Shown in pieces: positions 60,773 through 64,000 of a stretch of DNA of 64,000 nucleotides. The translations under genes were made by a program, and so were the position numbers. Every line of letters begins with the position of its first letter. Positions within the stretch are counted from its first letter, which is position 1. The notes under the pieces are model-generated. The model ran no database searches, was not told the origin of the DNA, and saw only the letters and a list, made by a program, of their open reading frames with translations. Source of the DNA: Mucilaginibacter sp. OK268 (lineage in GTDB: Bacteria; Bacteroidota; Bacteroidia; Sphingobacteriales; Sphingobacteriaceae); contig NZ_FNJV01000002.1 of the NCBI RefSeq assembly GCF_900103125.1, forward strand, positions 744,001 through 808,000. Direction: 5' to 3'.

Positions 60773-61963
60773 TTACTCCGAGTATATACTCCCAACTCTA
60801 TCGCGCAGGTTATAACCCGATGCCATTACCTCGCCATAAGCGCCAGCTGTGCGTATGGCAATCAGGTCTCCGCGGAATGATTCGGGGAATTCCACATCCT
60901 TCTGGAAACAATCAGTGCTTTCGCAGATAGGACCTACTACGTCGTATTTTAAGTGGTGAGCAGTGAGCGGTGAGTGGTGAGTTTTTTCTTGACTCTTGGT
61001 TCTTGACTCTTGACTCAAATTTTCTATCTGGTGATAAGCCTGGTAAAGCATAGGGCGCATGAGTTCGGTCATGCCAGCGTCCAATATCAGGAAATTTTTC
61101 TTCTGTCCATTTTTTACATACAGTACCCGTGATATCAAAGATGCACTTTGAGCCACCAGCGCACGGCCCAACTCAAAATGCACTTCCTGACCGGGTTTTA
61201 CATTCAGGAAGTTTTTGAACACCTGGAAATAGTTCTCAAAATCGGCTATATTGCCATCAGGGTTATAATAATCAACCCCCAGGCCACCACCGGTGTTAAG
61301 CACTTTAACCGGGAAACCATGATCCTCGAACCAGTCCTGCATTTCGTTGATGCGGGTACACAGGTTTTTATATACTTCCAGGTCGGTAATTTGCGAACCG
61401 ATATGGAAATGAATCCCTAAAAACTCCAGGTTTTTACATTGGCGCAAAGCAGTGGCTACATCGGGCAGTTGCCATATATTAATGCCGAACTTATTTTCGT
61501 CGAGACCTGTAGTAATAAAATGATGGGTATGCGCATCGACATTAGGATTGATGCGGATAGCTACCTTGGCCTTTTTACCTTTAGCCGCAGCCAGTCCATC
61601 AATAATATGCAGTTCCTGTACCGACTCTACATTGAAGCAAAAGATATCAGCAGCCAGGGCCAGGTTTATTTCTTTGTCTGATTTACCTACGCCTGCAAAC
61701 ACAATTTTGCCTTTGTCAAAACCACGGTCAATAGCCGCTCTTACTTCGTTACCGCTCACGCAATCGGCACCAAAACCAAAGGATTGGATCATATCCAGCA
61801 CGCGCGGGTTAAAATTGGCCTTCATGGCATAATGTACATGAAACCCATGCTTAGCCGAAGCATCGCGGGCAGCAGTAAGCGTTTGGCGCAATACCTCCAG
61901 GTCGTAGTAATAGAACGGGGTGTCTAACTCTTGAAATTTATTTATATTAGCTTTACTAAACAT
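60773..61963 (-). CDS. lysA: Diaminopimelate decarboxylase
   Basis: The 396-residue PLP enzyme of fold III decarboxylates meso-diaminopimelate to lysine. Motifs are HVHYAMKANFNPRVL (PLP Lys), GIHFHIGSQI, NTGGGLGVDYY (phosphate loop), and DVVGPICESTDCF (active-site Cys region). Residues 317-339, between IENL and YDVVGP, are an extra 23-residue stretch encoded by repetitive AGTCAAGA and CACCACTCACC DNA. The frame is kept, so the enzyme may stay active with a surface loop. It lies downstream of lysC. Confidence 0.95.
   Translation of the reverse strand: MFSKANINKFQELDTPFYYYDLEVLRQTLTAARDASAKHGFHVHYAMKANFNPRVLDMIQSFGFGADCVSGNEVRAAIDRGFDKGKIVFAGVGKSDKEINLALAADIFCFNVESVQELHIIDGLAAAKGKKAKVAIRINPNVDAHTHHFITTGLDENKFGINIWQLPDVATALRQCKNLEFLGIHFHIGSQITDLEVYKNLCTRINEMQDWFEDHGFPVKVLNTGGGLGVDYYNPDGNIADFENYFQVFKNFLNVKPGQEVHFELGRALVAQSASLISRVLYVKNGQKKNFLILDAGMTELMRPMLYQAYHQIENLSQESRTKSQEKTHHSPLTAHHLKYDVVGPICESTDCFQKDVEFPESFRGDLIAIRTAGAYGEVMASGYNLRDRVGSIYSE
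60947..61015. repeat. In-frame repeat insertion inside lysA
   Basis: On the minus strand the sequence is AGTCAAGAGTCAAGAACC and so on, then CTCACCACTCACCGCTCAC and on to the end. It encodes the Ser/Gln/Lys and His/Thr-rich stretch at residues 317-339 of LysA. Similar AGTCAAGA/AATCAAGA strings appear only between genes elsewhere in the window (45708, 54604, 59391). The insertion is 69 bp, a multiple of three. Confidence 0.7.
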
Positions 61964-61967
61964 AGCA

Positions 61968-62138
61968 ATGATGAATAATCTGTCTGTTATATTGTGTTTA
62001 TCCGTTTCTGTACTTTTTGGCCTTTTATCCAGCTATAAATTATACCACGACAGAAAACTTACTTTAAAACTTTTACTCTTAAATACCGGGATAGCAGCGG
62101 CATTTGCTGTTATTGGCACTTACTTTTTACTGCGGTAA
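61968..62138 (+). CDS. Putative small two-helix membrane protein between lysC and lysA
   Basis: A 56-codon frame starts at the ATG at 61968 (a second ATG directly follows). The translation begins MMNNLSVILCLSVLFGLLSS, a hydrophobic segment. A basic loop (YKLYHDRKLTLK) and a second hydrophobic segment (LLLLNTGIAAAFAVIGTYFL) follow, ending LR. This looks like a hairpin membrane protein. It begins 4 bp from the divergent lysA start, so its promoter would have to lie inside lysA, which weakens the case. Confidence 0.4.
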   Translation: MMNNLSVILCLSVSVLFGLLSSYKLYHDRKLTLKLLLLNTGIAAAFAVIGTYFLLR

Positions 62139-62193
62139 ATCCGAAATCGAGACTCCGAAACGGCGAAGCCCTCAACGAAGTTAATCCGAAATA

Positions 62194-63504
62194 TTAAAAC
62201 AACCTGTTATGCAGGCTCCTCAGTGTTTCTATCTTATCCTCGGTTTTTACCAGTAACGACAGGTTATGATCGCTGCCGCCGTATGATATCATCCTCAGCG
62301 GGATATGCTTTACAGCCTCCAATACCCTTGCCGCGTATCCGTGTTTTTCGGCGCCAAAATCACCTACCACGCAAATGATGGTATGGTTCACATCCAGCTC
62401 AACCGAACCAAAAGCGTTAAGTTCCGTGGTGATCTCGCCCAGGTAAGTAGTATCATCGATAGTTAAAGATACGGCCACTTCTGAGGTGGTGATCATATCG
62501 ATGGATGTTTTGTAACGCTCAAATACCTCAAATACCTTACGTAAAAAACCATGTGCCAGCAGCATCCGGCTTGATTGGATCTTGATGGCCGTAATACCAT
62601 CTTTAGCGGCAATTGATTTGATCTTATCCTTCTCACTGGTGTTGGTAATGAGTGTACCCTGGGCCTTTGGATCCATGGTATTAAGCAGGCGCACCGGGAT
62701 CTTATATTTTTGTGCCGGGAATACGCTTTGCGGGTGCAGTATCTTGGCTCCAAAGTAAGCCAACTCGGCTGCTTCATCAAATGAAAGCTGGGCAATGGGC
62801 TGTGTACCTTTTACGATGCGCGGATCGTTATTATGCATGCCATCAATATCGGTCCAGATCTGTACTTCTTCGCTGCGGATGCCGGCGCCTATTAATGACG
62901 CAGTGTAGTCGCTGCCGCCGCGACGCAGGTTATCTACCTCGCCAAAAGCATTGCGGCAAATAAAACCCTGGGTGATGAACAGGTTCACTTCGGGGTGCTT
63001 ATCCAGCAGTGGGATTAGTTTTTCGGTGATATGATCAACAACAGGTTCGTTATCCTCATCAATCTTCATAAAATCAAGCGCGGGTAACAGTACCGATGGC
63101 ACACCGATCTGCTTCAGGTAAACATGGTATAGCGTGGTCGACAGTAATTCGCCCTGGGCCAGGATGATCTTATCTTCGATAGTGGTAAACAGGTCATTAG
63201 CGAGGTTGCTGAGCACCGAAAAATGGTAATCGATAACCTCTTTGCCTTGTTTTAAAAATTCGTCATCAGTAAATAGTTCTTTAATAAACAGTTCGTACTT
63301 ATCCTTCAGTAGCTTAATGAGAGTAATGGCCTTCTGCTTATCGCCTGTAAGATAAGCTTGTCCAATTTCAACCAGGTTATTGGTGGTACCTGATACTGCC
63401 GAAAGCACAACGATCTGTCGTTCGGAAGGATTAATGATGTCGAGCAGATTTTTCATACGTGCGGGGCTACCCACCGATGTTCCGCCAAATTTTAAAACTT
63501 TCAT
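62194..63504 (-). CDS. lysC: Aspartate kinase
   Basis: The 436-residue monofunctional aspartokinase has MKVLKFGGTSVGSPARMKN (catalytic KFGGTS), LRRGGSDYTASLIGAGIRSEEVQIWTDIDGMHNNDPRIV in the kinase domain, and two C-terminal ACT domains (for example SIDMITTSEVAVSLTIDDT) for feedback control. It makes aspartyl phosphate for lysine, threonine and methionine. lysA lies 230 bp downstream on the same strand, and together they mark the two ends of the diaminopimelate route. No homoserine dehydrogenase is fused. Confidence 0.96.
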   Translation of the reverse strand: MKVLKFGGTSVGSPARMKNLLDIINPSERQIVVLSAVSGTTNNLVEIGQAYLTGDKQKAITLIKLLKDKYELFIKELFTDDEFLKQGKEVIDYHFSVLSNLANDLFTTIEDKIILAQGELLSTTLYHVYLKQIGVPSVLLPALDFMKIDEDNEPVVDHITEKLIPLLDKHPEVNLFITQGFICRNAFGEVDNLRRGGSDYTASLIGAGIRSEEVQIWTDIDGMHNNDPRIVKGTQPIAQLSFDEAAELAYFGAKILHPQSVFPAQKYKIPVRLLNTMDPKAQGTLITNTSEKDKIKSIAAKDGITAIKIQSSRMLLAHGFLRKVFEVFERYKTSIDMITTSEVAVSLTIDDTTYLGEITTELNAFGSVELDVNHTIICVVGDFGAEKHGYAARVLEAVKHIPLRMISYGGSDHNLSLLVKTEDKIETLRSLHNRLF

Positions 63505-63644
63505 TTTTTAGCTTGTATTTTCCATTGTATACCGGCTAAAAAAGGTGCCGGTATTTGAGGCGCTAAAAATAAGATTTTAAAATACTTATAGCCTATATCA
63601 GACCAAATTAAATCTTTTATAAAAATGAACCCATTCCGCTCTAT

Positions 63645-64000
63645 TTATTTAGAGTCCAGTATCAGCTCCTTTACTTTTTTCATTACCGCATCATTATTCT
63701 TTGTTGTGCTGATATGGTTTTTAACAACAATATCGGGTATCAAGCCGTGTTTGGAGTGATGATTACTTGCTGTCGTGCTTTCCCAAAATCGGGGCAAATG
63801 GAGCAACAGGCGGCTATTGGGTAATTTTATAGTAGAAAAACCGCCATCAGATCCAGCTTCGGCTCCACCGGTTTCTTCGCCGATAACCGTTACCTTACAT
63901 TGATTTTTTAAACTGGCCGCAAATATGCTCCCTGCTGAAAACGTGCCTTTATCGACCAACAAATAAATTTTTTTATCAAAATGATATTCCGCTGCAGGAT
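63645..64000 (-). CDS. S41 family peptidase, C-terminal part (cut by right edge)
   Basis: The frame is open from the right edge (about 118 residues seen) to the stop at 63645. The sequence AAEYHFDKKIYLLVDKGTFSAGSIFAASL contains the catalytic Ser in TFSAGS. Then VIGEETGGAEAGSDGG and the C-terminal PDIVVK follow, as in C-terminal processing or tail-specific proteases of family S41. The N-terminal part, including any signal peptide and PDZ domain, lies outside the window. Confidence 0.85.
   Translation of the reverse strand, partial: PAAEYHFDKKIYLLVDKGTFSAGSIFAASLKNQCKVTVIGEETGGAEAGSDGGFSTIKLPNSRLLLHLPRFWESTTASNHHSKHGLIPDIVVKNHISTTKNNDAVMKKVKELILDSK

Noticed and set aside
63505..63640. Possible lysine riboswitch upstream of lysC
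   Set aside because: The 140-bp leader region has only a weak CCGGC/GCCGG hairpin and none of the lysine riboswitch motifs.
1..64000. tRNA, rRNA and transposase genes
   Set aside because: None were recognisable by eye in any gap; a tRNAscan or Rfam search would be needed to exclude small RNAs fully.

Overview
The window reads as chromosome of a Bacteroidota bacterium of the Sphingobacteriaceae type, most like Mucilaginibacter or Pedobacter. This is inferred from gene content: SusC/SusD pairs, FecR/ECF-sigma modules ahead of TonB receptors, Wzi, DUF4249, DUF2027-Smr, GG-leader peptides, TAnnTTTG-type -7 boxes, and GTCATTGCGAGG-type palindromic repeats. No rRNA, tRNA, CRISPR array, transposase or phage gene was seen.

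Layout. 0-7 kb: a sugar-porter MFS gene cut by the left edge, a DHA2 drug exporter behind two TetR-type palindromes, a 260-bp noncoding repeat, an AraC regulator, a secreted S33 hydrolase and a CPA1 Na+/H+ antiporter. 7-20 kb (minus strand): two consecutive modules of ECF sigma, FecR and TonB receptor. One feeds a SusC/SusD pair and the other a receptor plus DUF4249 lipoprotein. Each FecR-receptor gap carries a strong terminator pointing the opposite way to the genes, which suggests antisense RNAs. 20-39.3 kb (minus strand): a Wzx/Wzy-type surface polysaccharide locus, visibly more AT-rich than its flanks. It holds an initiating phosphoglycosyltransferase, five glycosyltransferases, a polymerase, a flippase, two acetyltransferases, Wzz- and Wza-like export proteins, three ADP-heptose enzymes and Wzi.

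39.7-50.3 kb: a redox and regulator cluster with acetaldehyde-type aldehyde dehydrogenase plus DUF779, three SDR oxidoreductases, three AraC regulators, HxlR, YciI, GNAT and SnoaL-like proteins. Several operators and terminators are readable here. 50.5-59.8 kb: YjbQ, a TPR histidine kinase, a second copy of the 260-bp repeat, a cysteine-rich GG-leader peptide, creatininase, DUF2027-Smr, a ferritin-like DUF892 protein, an M1 peptidase, YtxH and a cold shock protein. 60-64 kb: a HAD phosphatase, lysA and lysC with a possible small membrane ORF between them, and the C-terminus of an S41 peptidase cut by the right edge.

The strongest leads are the duplicated noncoding element with a covarying hairpin, the paired antisense terminators upstream of both TonB receptors, an in-frame repeat insertion inside lysA, the orphan Cys-rich GG peptide, and an attenuator-like duplicated stem before the SnoaL-like gene. 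All functional names rest on motif recognition by eye; no database search was run.
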